From NCBI GenBank assembly GCA_015075225.1, contig JABTUQ010000009.1, positions 20,032 to 84,031 on the forward strand: a stretch of 64,000 bases of DNA, given 5' to 3'. Below the pieces are notes generated by a model. It searched no databases. It was not told the DNA's origin and worked only from the letters and a program-made list of their open reading frames with translations. This stretch comes from Burkholderiales bacterium. Its GTDB lineage: Bacteria > Pseudomonadota > Gammaproteobacteria > Burkholderiales > Nitrosomonadaceae. Shown piece by piece: positions 8,053-16,778 of this stretch (its first letter is position 1; every line of letters begins with the position of its first letter). The translations under genes were made by a program, and so were the position numbers.

Positions 8053-8085
8053 GGCACCTGGTGGCTGTTTATAGAACCAGGTGCC
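8053..8085 (+). terminator. hairpin after flhC
   Basis: GGCACCTGGT (8053-8062) and ACCAGGTGCC (8076-8085) form a perfect 10-bp stem with a 13-base loop, 60 bases after flhC. There is no strong T-run after it, so termination is possible but not certain. Confidence 0.5.
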
Positions 8086-8395
8086 CTGTTCCAAAAGCAA
8101 TTCTCGGCAAACAGCCGGAAGTTTTGTAACGATTTCCCCCATTAGGGAATCACTGATTAAATCCCACACTGCCGTACATGGTGTTTTGCGGATGGAATGC
8201 AAGACGAATGAGGCAGTGAATGGTTGGTTTCTTTACAACGGGATCAACGCCGCAGTTCATCTGCAGAACCATTACCCCAAAGGGTTGAAGAAGCATGCGC
8301 TCGCTATACCGTGCTCCTGCTGTGGTCTAATTTATTCGGATACTTCGATAGAAGGAGAATCCGGTTCGCCCCCAGAAAAACAGTAAATGGCACGA
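8086..8395. other. intergenic stretch without a recognised gene
   Basis: About 310 bases between the flhC hairpin and the repeat end at 8396. Two overlapping frames of about 100 and 64 codons stay open on the plus strand, but neither has a good ribosome binding site or a product I recognise. It may be remnant coding DNA. Confidence 0.3.
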
Positions 8396-8478
8396 GTTTT
8401 TCAGGGGCGATTACGTAATAAATAAGCATTTTGAGCCGATTTCTAACGCAGAAATGACAGTTCTTCAGAGGTTCCTTA
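8396..8478 (-). repeat. MITE-like element, half copy (copy A)
   Basis: Read on the minus strand this is the left half of the element seen in full at 12941 and 24150: it starts with TTAAGGAACCTCTGAAGAAC, continues with GTCATTTCTGCGTTA, ATCGGCTCAAAATGC and TTATTTATTACGTA, and then ends with CCCCTGAAAAAC, a degraded end. The outer TTAA forms the stop codon of the neighbouring membrane-protein gene. Confidence 0.75.
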
Positions 8479-9108
8479 ATCAATCAACCGTTTCAGGTTG
8501 TAAAGAAACATGGCGATTACACCCAGCAGGAGCATTGGCCAGTATGGGGTGATGGATTCGTACCAGTTCGTGCCAACGGAAACCGGTATTTCGAGATTGA
8601 ATTCAGTGTTGTGCGTATCTGTGCCGGATAGCCTGAGTATGTATTCTCCGGGTTCGTTTATCCGAACTTCTTGCGTGATAATGCCCGATTGGTAATTTCT
8701 GGCTGGAATCGATAAAAGCGGTTCCATGGTTGTTTCGCTGGTTTTTCTGGCCAGGCTGACTGTTAACGGTTGTTCCCGTACAGAAACCGGATAGAGCAAA
8801 TCAACGGTGATGTTGAGTAAACCAGGCCCGGGCACTTTCCCGCAGAAAATGGGGACGGATGCGGCGCTCATTGCATCTTCCGGTATTGCGTAATCTTCGG
8901 GAATGAAATAAGCGGAATAACCTACCAGCAGCGTATCTGATTCAATGGTGCAGGTGCCGCCACGAAAGCCTTTGGGGTAGGTGTCCGACATACTTCCCTG
9001 TGGATTTACCTGAAACTGTATGCCGATCAGCACAATGCTGGTAAATACGACGATACCAATAAAAAGGCGTTGAATATTCACAGACAGGTTTTGCCAGATC
9101 GCGATCAT
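8476..9108 (-). CDS. membrane-anchored protein of unknown function
   Basis: A 210-residue protein I do not recognise. It has a hydrophobic helix at about residues 14-31 and another at about 190-205, with a roughly 155-residue region of beta-strand character between them, which would lie outside the cytoplasm. Two cysteines (in GTCTIES and IFCGKV) could form a disulfide. AAGGAGG five bases before the ATG is a very strong ribosome binding site, which supports real translation. The gene stands alone; its stop codon TAA at 8476-8478 lies inside the end of the half MITE, so the true C-terminus may once have differed. It might be an accessory subunit of a membrane complex, but nothing in the sequence fixes this. 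Confidence 0.7.
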   Translation of the reverse strand: MIAIWQNLSVNIQRLFIGIVVFTSIVLIGIQFQVNPQGSMSDTYPKGFRGGTCTIESDTLLVGYSAYFIPEDYAIPEDAMSAASVPIFCGKVPGPGLLNITVDLLYPVSVREQPLTVSLARKTSETTMEPLLSIPARNYQSGIITQEVRINEPGEYILRLSGTDTHNTEFNLEIPVSVGTNWYESITPYWPMLLLGVIAMFLYNLKRLID

Positions 9109-9201
9109 GTTGCCTCCTTGAAAAGTGATCAGGGGTGGTGCTTCCTTGCGGTTATTTTCTGTGGTTACTTTCTTGTGGCAGGTTTTAGGAAAAATCCGGA
9201 T

Positions 9202-9768
9202 TTATTGCGCGCCGCGTAAAATATCTGCTGCCGCAAGCCGGCCAATTTGCGCTATTTCACTATTACCGGTCACCATTGCCGTTACTATGGTGCCGTCAAT
9301 CAGCAGGTTGAGCTTCTCCGTTACCATCTCCGGCTCCTTCACACCGCTTGCAGCGACGATGGTCTGCAGTCCTGCAGTAAATTGCGCTTTGTAACCATTG
9401 GCAATTTCCTGAATCCAGCTATTGCATTTCTCATGTTCGGCAACAGCATTGATAAATACACAGCCGTAAAAAATCTCGCTCTCAAACCAGTCCTGCATTA
9501 AATCGAACAAAGCCAGAATCCGCTCGGTTGGCGGACATTCCATTTGCGGAAGGTCGTGGTCAAACCAGCGGAACCAGATGCTGGCCTCTGCTTCAAATAC
9601 GGCTTTGAGCAGATTTTCCTTGGAGCCATAGTGGGTGTAGAGACTGCGCCGTGATACGCCGGATTCTTCGATGATGCGGGCGATTCCGGTGGCGTGGATA
9701 CCCACCTGGCAGAACAGGCGGCGTGCCGTCAGTAGAATTTTTTCCTCGACAGGGATTTTTGCGGGCAT
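9202..9768 (-). CDS. TetR-family transcriptional repressor
   Basis: A 188-residue protein. Residues 8-55 form the TetR helix-turn-helix: ARRLFCQVGIHATGIARII, then EESGVSRRSLYTHYGSKENLL, with the usual YxHYxSKExL ending. The remaining helical domain would bind a ligand; cysteines in ECPP, YGCVF and EKCNSW could be redox-sensitive (speculative). It is the last of three minus-strand genes (OsmC-like, flavin monooxygenase, this gene), 43 bases after the monooxygenase stop, so it probably controls that small operon or a target induced by the same compound. Confidence 0.85.
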   Translation of the reverse strand: MPAKIPVEEKILLTARRLFCQVGIHATGIARIIEESGVSRRSLYTHYGSKENLLKAVFEAEASIWFRWFDHDLPQMECPPTERILALFDLMQDWFESEIFYGCVFINAVAEHEKCNSWIQEIANGYKAQFTAGLQTIVAASGVKEPEMVTEKLNLLIDGTIVTAMVTGNSEIAQIGRLAAADILRGAQ

Positions 9769-9811
9769 TTTTTGGATAAGTCAGAGTGTTATCGGATAGT
9801 TAAAATTTCCG

Positions 9812-11005
9812 CTAATTCTCCTGTTTTTTGCCGAGTTGTTGACTGATTTTTCTGGCAATTTTGCCAGCCTCCAGTCGAATCTCGCGCAATTGTCCGCTGA
9901 GCGGGTTGACCTGGCCAATAAAGTACAGGCGTGGCGCGTTTGCAAATTCCTGGTCTCCTGCAATTTTGGCCCGATCTTTTTCATCGGTAATGCCAGGTAC
10001 CTGGATGAGATCGGAGAAGCCAGTGCAAAATCCGGTACCCGCAACAATGACATCCGGTTGCAGGGTCGTGATGTCTGGATCAGGATTGTGTCCGGTTGGA
10101 ACGGTGCTCAGCACTTCTACGTTTCCACCGGATATTTTCTGAATTGGCCCGACAACCTTGATGCGTCCAGCGCGGATATCATCGACGAAAGGGCCGTAAA
10201 GAATCGGCACGACATTATTGATGGCGTATTGTTTCAATGTTGACATGGTGGGGGAGGGTAGTCCGTATGCGGACAAATCACCTATCGTGGCGCTCCGGAA
10301 AAAACCCAGTATGCGATCCACCAATGCATTTGGCAGCTGTCTTAATATTATTCCGAGCCCAACAAAAGGGATGCCAAAAATACTTTTGGGCAGGAGTTGA
10401 GGCGGCGTTCTGACAGATAGCGTGACTGAACTGGCGTATTCCGCCAATCTGCTGGCAATTTCGGCTGCCGAATTGCCACTGCCAACTACCAGCACATGCT
10501 TGTCTGCGTAATCATGTGCACGTTTGAACAATGCGGAATGAATGATGTTGCCGGTAAAACTCTTTTTGCCTTCCCATTCGGGAATGACAGGAATGCGATT
10601 GGCACCAGCGGCAATGACGACAGCGCGAGCTTCAAATTGTTGATTTTCATTGTCGGTGATCTGCCAGATACCGCGTTCCTGGTCGTAGCTGATTTTTTCA
10701 ACCTCAATACAGGTTTGTACAGTAAAGTCGCCACGTTCGGGCATTTTCTCAAGCAGAGCCACCACTTCATCGCGTGAAGGCCAGCCTCCTGCAGACAGGG
10801 GAAACTTGCTGCCCGGCAGTGCGGAACAAAAACGACCCGAATTCAGGCGCAGCCCATCATAATGATTCCGCCAGACATCGCCGATAGCCGGTGTGCGTTC
10901 CAGTACCAGCGGGGTAAATCCGGCCTGGGTCAGTTCATGTGCGGCTGACAGGCCGGCAGGACCGGCACCGATTATGGCTACATCATGGATATCACTGGTT
11001 TTCAT
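9812..11005 (-). CDS. flavin-containing monooxygenase-like NAD(P)/FAD oxidoreductase
   Basis: A 397-residue protein with two Rossmann motifs: IIGAGPAGLSAA at residues 11-22 for FAD and VVGSGNSAAEIA near residue 171 for NADPH. DVWRNHYDGLRLNSG near residue 43 and a central GNIIHS, together with a late VIVAGTGF, are typical of flavin monooxygenases and related putative Baeyer-Villiger or YUC-like enzymes. Family role: NADPH-dependent oxygenation of small organic substrates; the substrate cannot be read from sequence. It lies between an OsmC-like gene (55 bases upstream) and a TetR regulator (43 bases downstream), suggesting a stress or detoxification operon. Confidence 0.83.
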   Translation of the reverse strand: MKTSDIHDVAIIGAGPAGLSAAHELTQAGFTPLVLERTPAIGDVWRNHYDGLRLNSGRFCSALPGSKFPLSAGGWPSRDEVVALLEKMPERGDFTVQTCIEVEKISYDQERGIWQITDNENQQFEARAVVIAAGANRIPVIPEWEGKKSFTGNIIHSALFKRAHDYADKHVLVVGSGNSAAEIASRLAEYASSVTLSVRTPPQLLPKSIFGIPFVGLGIILRQLPNALVDRILGFFRSATIGDLSAYGLPSPTMSTLKQYAINNVVPILYGPFVDDIRAGRIKVVGPIQKISGGNVEVLSTVPTGHNPDPDITTLQPDVIVAGTGFCTGFSDLIQVPGITDEKDRAKIAGDQEFANAPRLYFIGQVNPLSGQLREIRLEAGKIARKISQQLGKKQEN

Positions 11006-11060
11006 CGTTTATCTCCTTTCGATTTTGATCAGAACAACACGGCAGGGGGAGTTGATCTGC

Positions 11061-11603
11061 TTATTTCGGCTTGTGATGAATTTCGATATTGACTGGTACC
11101 GGGCGCATGATGGTGTCGGGTATGGGCGCGGTTTGTTTCAGTTTTTCCAGTAGTGCGATCACTTTTTCCTGTGGTGCATCGGTCTGAATTTCCACAACTA
11201 CGTTGATGTCTTCAAACCCGGGGTTGCCCGGCTCTACTGCAAACGCTGCCCGGAAATTGACGCGCCCGGAAACATGTACGCGGAGCGATTCGACATTGAT
11301 ACGGGCGGTAGATAATCCGCCAATATAGGAGGCTGTCAGACAGTGGCCGACTGCGGCCAGTAACATATCCTGCGGCGTGATTCCCATACCGTCCCCACCG
11401 TAGCGCGGGGGTTCATCGCCGATGATTATTTGCCCATCGGTGACATTCGCTGTGGTGTGATAGCCACTATCCCATACGACTGTAGCCTGATAGCGGGGTT
11501 TTGAGAGACTACCGTTATCTTCCTCCCTGATCTGGTTCTGTATTACAAATGATTGCTCGATGTTGATTCCATTGACGATTGTTTTTTTATTCGGTGAAGT
11601 CAT
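11061..11603 (-). CDS. OsmC/Ohr-family protein lacking the second active-site cysteine
   Basis: A 180-residue OsmC-family protein. ITPQDMLLAAVGHCLTASY carries the first family cysteine at residue 88. At the place of the second cysteine (usually CP followed by I or V) the sequence is QTAPIPDTIM, with alanine at residue 159. Classical OsmC/Ohr proteins use both cysteines to reduce organic hydroperoxides, so this one may use a single cysteine or serve another role, such as thiol transfer or ligand binding (inference). It is the first gene of the OsmC-monooxygenase-TetR cluster on the minus strand, and an AGATCCAGCC leader precedes the ATG. Confidence 0.8.
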   Translation of the reverse strand: MTSPNKKTIVNGINIEQSFVIQNQIREEDNGSLSKPRYQATVVWDSGYHTTANVTDGQIIIGDEPPRYGGDGMGITPQDMLLAAVGHCLTASYIGGLSTARINVESLRVHVSGRVNFRAAFAVEPGNPGFEDINVVVEIQTDAPQEKVIALLEKLKQTAPIPDTIMRPVPVNIEIHHKPK

Positions 11604-11966
11604 GGCTGGATCTCCAGGTGGGAAATTATTGGCAATTGTAGACTGTTCGTTCTACTTTTGCCGGATGATATACCCTGAATAATCTGATGGCAAGAGTAGG
11701 GTTTTTATGTTGCTAAAGACGCAGGGTTGATACAGGAAATGGCTGAATATGCGGAGAGAAAATCTGGAGTGTTAGTAGATAGCGGAGTAAACGATTTGGA
11801 AAACATTCCATTGTAGTTTTGGGGATAATTTAGTTCGCATTCGGTTAAGGAATGTGTGCCGGAAACGGCACAATATCAAATGTACCTGTCATTCAATTCT
11901 CCAGCTTGGTAAAGTTCTGGATTGCGGGTTTCTTTTAATGCAAATTATCCATTTGTGAGGATATTT
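11604..11966. other. divergent intergenic region with a short hairpin
   Basis: A 363-base AT-leaning gap between the OsmC-like gene and the EEP hydrolase gene. It holds TGTGCCG-GAAA-CGGCACA (11855-11872), a perfect 7-bp stem with a GNRA-type tetraloop, without a T-run. No gene is supported. Promoters of both flanking genes must lie here but no clear -10/-35 pair stands out. Confidence 0.4.
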
Positions 11967-12926
11967 ATGATTAATGAACTATTTATTGCGTTCTGGAATG
12001 TCGAAAATCTGTTTGATGTTGAAACAGCGGATCGGTCAGAGAAAATTCGAAAATTGATTGCCAGGGATATTGCGGGTTGGGATGAAGTTTTGTTAGGGGC
12101 AAAGCTGGGGCAGTTATCAAAGGTGATCCGATCCATGAATGCGGGCGCAGGTCCGGACATAATGGGTGTTTGTGAAGTTGAAAACAGGGTTGTTCTCATG
12201 AAACTTGCAGAGAAGATTGCCTCTGACGGTGGGCGTGAATACCAGGTTGCGCATGCGGATACGAGCGACAACCGGGGGATTGATGTTGCTTTTCTATATG
12301 ACCCTGCTATTGCCAGCGTATCTCCGAATCAAACCTACCAGCACTGGATCGTAAAACGCTTTGCAACCCGTGAGTTGTTTCAGGTGAATTTTGAAGTTAA
12401 TGGGCAGATTGTGGTGCTCGTCGGGAACCACTGGCCATCGAGAACAGCGGGGCAATATGAATCCGAGCCTTACCGGATGACGGCGGGCGAAACACTGTCT
12501 TACTGGGTTGAGCGGATTCAGCAAGAGCAGGGCAATGATGTACCTGTTGTCGTGCTGGGGGATTTTAACGATGAGCCATTCAATCGCTCATTGATTGAAT
12601 ACGCGCTATCCATTAATGATAGCCGCCGGGTGATCAGCGGAAAAAATCCATATCTGTTGAATCTGATGTGGCCAATCCTTGCCTCGGGTGCAGGTACATA
12701 CACTTATGGCGGGCAATGGAATCTGTTTGATCAGATTATGGTAAGTCGTGGAATTTTGAGCGGAAAGAGCGGGTGGCAGTTGCATGGAGCAGCGCAAATC
12801 GAAGCTGCTGAATTCATGTCGTACCCGAAAAAAATTGGGCCGAGACGGTTTGGCATTAAACCTACCGAAAGGGATGTTGCAGGATTTAGTGATCACTATC
12901 CTGTAAGCATCAAACTGAAGCGATAA
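11967..12926 (+). CDS. endonuclease/exonuclease/phosphatase (EEP) family hydrolase
   Basis: A 319-residue protein of the EEP fold. AFWNVENLFD at residues 8-17 gives the metal-binding asparagine and glutamate pair, GVCEVEN near 65 the second acidic site, NHWPSR near 155 the catalytic histidine loop, VVLGDFND near 197 the aspartate/asparagine loop, and FSDHYPV near the C-terminus the terminal SDH motif. Members cleave phosphodiester or phosphoester bonds; whether the substrate is nucleic acid or another ester is not visible. There is no signal peptide with this start. The ATG at 11967 is preferred because GAGGA precedes it; the frame is open upstream to 11922. A MITE copy follows 14 bases after the stop. 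Confidence 0.8.
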   Translation: MINELFIAFWNVENLFDVETADRSEKIRKLIARDIAGWDEVLLGAKLGQLSKVIRSMNAGAGPDIMGVCEVENRVVLMKLAEKIASDGGREYQVAHADTSDNRGIDVAFLYDPAIASVSPNQTYQHWIVKRFATRELFQVNFEVNGQIVVLVGNHWPSRTAGQYESEPYRMTAGETLSYWVERIQQEQGNDVPVVVLGDFNDEPFNRSLIEYALSINDSRRVISGKNPYLLNLMWPILASGAGTYTYGGQWNLFDQIMVSRGILSGKSGWQLHGAAQIEAAEFMSYPKKIGPRRFGIKPTERDVAGFSDHYPVSIKLKR

Positions 12927-12940
12927 GCTCCTGTCGCTGT

Positions 12941-13153
12941 TAAGAAATCTCTGAACAACTACCTACGTTGTCATTTCTGCGTTAAACATCGGCTAAAAAT
13001 GCGTATTTATTACGTATGAATTCTGCTTTTTATCTGGCGCCAGCGCCTCACCCTATACGGGCCAGCCTTACGGTTGTTCGCTGCGTTTTACTTGTGTCTC
13101 CAGTTTTCGCCTTGAACTGACTGCCTCGCTGACGTTTTTCAGAGATTCCTCAA
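12941..13153 (+). repeat. MITE-like element, full copy (copy B)
   Basis: About 213 bp. The left end is TTAAGAAATCTCTGAACAAC and the right end GTTTTTCAGAGATTCCTCAA: imperfect terminal inverted repeats. The interior shares GTTGTCATTTCTGCGTTAAA, TTTATTACGTAT, GGCGCCAGCGCCTCACCCTA and TCGCTGCGTTTTACTTG with the copies at 24150 and 33071. It has no coding capacity. Confidence 0.85.
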
Positions 13154-13209
13154 GTTGCAGCAAATACGGATGCTCTGCTCCAGAAACAGGTTGGTTCCGA
13201 GTATCCAAT

Positions 13210-13239
13210 AAAAAAGCCTGCAGTGAAGCAGGCTTTTTT
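13210..13239 (-). terminator. rho-independent terminator of hppA
   Basis: AAAAAAGCCTGC (13210-13221) and GCAGGCTTTTTT (13228-13239) form a perfect 12-bp stem with A/T runs on both sides, so it can work in both directions. It lies 21 bases beyond the hppA stop on the minus strand. Confidence 0.9.
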
Positions 13240-13260
13240 ATTATAAAAACTGATATCCGG

Positions 13261-15314
13261 TTATAACAGCGGGATAATCAGTAGTGCCACGATGTTGATA
13301 ATTTTGATTAACGGGTTGATGGCAGGGCCAGCAGTGTCCTTGTAGGGATCGCCTACCGTATCGCCAGTTACAGCAGCCTTGTGGGCATCGCTGCCTTTGC
13401 CGCCGTAGTTGCCGTCTTCAATGTATTTCTTGGCGTTATCCCATGCGCCACCACCCGCAGTCATGGAAATGGCGATAAACAGGCCGGTAACAATCGAACC
13501 CATCAGTACGCCACCCAAGGCTTGTGGACCAAGGAAAACTCCCACCAGTACCGGAATCAGAACTGGCAACAGGGATGGAACGATCATTTCCCGGATGGCA
13601 GATTTGGTCAGCATGTCAACAGCACGGGAATAATCAGGTTTGCGTGAGCCATCCATAATTCCCGGGATTTCCTTGAACTGGCGGCGAACTTCCAGAACAA
13701 CCGAACCGGCTGCACGACCAACTGCTTCCATTGACATGGCGCCAAACAGGAAAGGCACCATACCGCCGATGAACAATCCGATGATGACCAGGTGATTGGA
13801 TAAATCGAACGTCAGCAATTTATTGGCATGCTCCAGTCCGTGGGTGTAATCGGCGAACAGAACCAGCGCAGCAAGTCCGGCGGAACCGATGGCATAACCT
13901 TTGGTAACAGCCTTGGTGGTGTTGCCCACCGCATCCAGAGGATCGGTAATGGCGCGTACGGATTCAGGCATACCCGCCATTTCGGCGATACCACCGGCGT
14001 TGTCGGTGATCGGGCCATAGGCATCCAGCGCAACGATGATTCCGGTCATGGATAGCATGGCCGTTGCAGCGATGGCAATTCCGTAAAGACCGGCAAGTGA
14101 ATAGGCAACAATAATGCTTGCACATACCGCCAGTACGGGGGCTGCAGTGGCACGCATTCCCACGCCAAGTCCAGCGATGATATTGGTGGCATGGCCGGTG
14201 GTGGAGGCATTGGCAATATGCTGCACCGGTGGATATTCAGTGGATGTGTAGTATTCCGTGATTACTACCATCAGGCCGGTGAGTACCAGACCAATGGTCG
14301 TGCTGGCAAACAGACGCATGACCAGTTCGCCACCGCCGACATCGACGCCATCCAGTGTCAGGGTTGCATCTCCCATGAACCATACCGTGATGGGCAGGTA
14401 GGCAAAGAAAGCAATTCCACCAGCAACAGCCAGGCCGCGATACAGGGCGTTCATGATTTTTCCGCCTTCGCGCATCCTGACGAAATAGCAGCCGATGATT
14501 GAAGCAACGATAGATGCGGCACCCAGTGCGAGAGGATAAACGGCTGCATTGCCTGTGCCGGTATGAAACAGCAGGGCACCCAGTAACATGGTGGCAATGA
14601 TGGTGACAGCATAGGTTTCGAACAAATCGGCAGCCATTCCTGCGCAATCACCCACGTTATCACCCACGTTATCAGCAATGACAGCAGGATTGCGTGGATC
14701 ATCCTCAGGAATTCCGGCTTCAACCTTACCCACCAGATCGGCACCTACGTCTGCACCTTTGGTGAAAATGCCACCACCCAACCGGGCAAAAATGGAGATC
14801 AGCGAGCCACCAAAGGCAAAACCAACCAGCGGGTGAATGACATCACCGATATTGCTGGTTTCATCTGCACCACTTACGAGCAGGGCGGTATAACCAGCCA
14901 CACCCAGCAATCCGAGTCCGACAACCAGCATTCCGGTTACGGCACCGCCACGAAAGGCAATGGCCAGTGCTTCATTCAGACCGCTGCGTGCGGCTTCGGC
15001 TGTGCGTACGTTGGATTGTACGGAGACGTTCATTCCCATGAATCCCGCCAGGCCGGAGAGTATTGCACCCAGAGCAAAACCAATGGCAGTATTCCATGAA
15101 AGTGCCAGGCCAATGATGGCAAATAGCACCATACCCACCATGCCAATCGTTAGATACTGCCGTTTGAGATATGCTGACGCGCCCTGTATGGCAGCTGCAA
15201 TTTCCTGCATGCGTGCATCACCAGCGGGCTGTGCGTAAATCCGCCGGATCCACGGGCCACAAAATCAGGGCAAGTATCGCGCTGCAGATTGCAATCGTTA
15301 AACCGTTTCCCCAT
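13261..15314 (-). CDS. hppA: membrane-bound proton-translocating pyrophosphatase, N-terminus frameshifted as read
   Basis: A polytopic membrane protein; 649 residues are in one frame from 15210. It has the family's acidic loop [36 protein letters not shown] and the C-terminal [17 protein letters not shown]. The lysine in GNTTK is the form linked to K+-independent H+-pumping enzymes. Family role: PPi hydrolysis drives proton export across the inner membrane. The natural start is probably the ATG at 15314, preceded by GGAG, but the first 35 codons are broken: [20 protein letters not shown] is read in a shifted frame between two small deletions, and one codon seems missing in IQGASAY. The gene follows adk and pfp on the same strand, a pyrophosphate-economy cluster. 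Confidence 0.88.
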
Positions 15315-15452
15315 AAAGAACTCCAGTTAAAATCAGACCACCCTAAATACATACGGAGCCAGGCCTGATGGCTCCGCATCAATCCACAATCGAAATCATG
15401 AACAGCCTAAACGCATATTTTATATGCTCTTGCTGCCAAAAAACAAAACAGA

Positions 15453-16712
15453 TTAAATTTTGAACTCGGCCAGTTTTTTAGCCACAGCGACATTTTTCAG
15501 CCTGACATAGTCGGGTAACCCGCTTTTATACGGAGGGTAATCTTCCCCCTCGATCAGCGGGCTGAGGTATTCACGACATTTATCGGTGATGCCGAAACCA
15601 TCTTCACTGATGAAGTCCCTTGGCATCATTTTTTCCACATTGGCAACCCTGGAAAGTTCTGCCATGCCGGTTTTCCAGGTGTAGGGCGAGCTGGAAGTGC
15701 GTTCGATAGTTGGCATGACGGAATTGTGTCCGGCAATCGCAAACTCCACGGCAGCCTTGCCCATAGCATAGGCCTGTTCCACATCTGTTCGGGAGGCGAT
15801 ATGCCGGGCAGCACGTTGCAGATAATCAGCCACGCCCCAGTGATATTTCAGTCCCAGGCCATTTTTGACTATATTGGCGATTACCGGCGCCACCCCGCCT
15901 AGTTGTGCGTGCCCAAAGGCATCGCGCAATCCCTGATCGGACAGAAATTTGCCATCCGCACCCTTTACGCCTTCTGACACAACAACCGTGCAGTAGCCGT
16001 ATTCCTTGACGTAATGATCGGTTTTGGCGAGAAATTTCTCCTCGTCAAAGGTGATTTCCGGGAACAGGATAAGGATGGGTACCTCGCGATCCTTGCTGGA
16101 AGCTAGTCCGCCAGCGGCCGCAATCCAGCCTGCATGACGCCCCATGACCTCCAGAATAAAAACCTTGGTTGAAGTTTTGGCCATGCTGGCCACATCAAAA
16201 CTGGCTTCCAGCATGGAGACCGCAATGTATTTGGCTACAGAACCAAATCCCGGACAGCAATCGGTAATGGGAAGATCGTTATCAACCGTTTTGGGCACAT
16301 GAATTGCCTGAACCGGATAACCGAGTGTGCCGGCAAGTTGCGAAACTTTCAGGCAGGTGTCGGCTGAATCGCCGCCACCGTTATAGAAAAAATAACCGAT
16401 ATCGTGCGCTTTGAATACTTCGATCAGGCGTTCGTATTCGCGCCGGTTGTCTTCCAGGCTTTTCAGCTTGTAGCGGCAGGAACCGAAAGCACCAGAGGGT
16501 GTATGGCGTAATGCGCGGATGGCTTCGGCGGATTCAGCGCTGGTATCAATCAGATCCTCGGTCAGTGCCCCGATAATGCCGTTACGTCCAGCATAGATTT
16601 TTCCTATTTTATCGGGATGAGCACGGGCTGTTTCCAGTAAACCTGCTGCGGAAGCATTGATTACAGCAGTTACACCACCTGATTGAGCATAGAACGCATT
16701 TTTTATAGCCAT
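15453..16712 (-). CDS. pfp: pyrophosphate-dependent 6-phosphofructokinase
   Basis: A 419-residue protein. AQSGGVTAVINA at the N-terminus, NGGGDSADT near 115, PKTVDNDLPITD near 140 and EVMGRHAGW near 187 mark the phosphofructokinase family; the PKTVDND form (in place of PGTIDND) and GGDS in the nucleotide site point to the PPi-dependent group. Reaction: fructose 6-phosphate + PPi to fructose 1,6-bisphosphate + Pi, reversible, used in glycolysis/gluconeogenesis and possibly in the Calvin cycle sugar-phosphate network. It starts 66 bases after adk. An 8-bp stem CGGAGCCA/TGGCTCCG lies at 15354-15376 in the gap before hppA. The open frame is intact. Confidence 0.9.
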   Translation of the reverse strand: MAIKNAFYAQSGGVTAVINASAAGLLETARAHPDKIGKIYAGRNGIIGALTEDLIDTSAESAEAIRALRHTPSGAFGSCRYKLKSLEDNRREYERLIEVFKAHDIGYFFYNGGGDSADTCLKVSQLAGTLGYPVQAIHVPKTVDNDLPITDCCPGFGSVAKYIAVSMLEASFDVASMAKTSTKVFILEVMGRHAGWIAAAGGLASSKDREVPILILFPEITFDEEKFLAKTDHYVKEYGYCTVVVSEGVKGADGKFLSDQGLRDAFGHAQLGGVAPVIANIVKNGLGLKYHWGVADYLQRAARHIASRTDVEQAYAMGKAAVEFAIAGHNSVMPTIERTSSSPYTWKTGMAELSRVANVEKMMPRDFISEDGFGITDKCREYLSPLIEGEDYPPYKSGLPDYVRLKNVAVAKKLAEFKI

Positions 16713-16778
16713 TTTCTACTCCTGGTTGATCAAAAATTTGTGTTCTTCAAATGTCGTGTAACAAACTCAGAGCAGCGT

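Noticed and set aside
8081-8386. 101-codon plus-strand frame after flhC
   Set aside because: Starts inside the hairpin, has no ribosome binding site and no recognisable product; kept only as an intergenic note.
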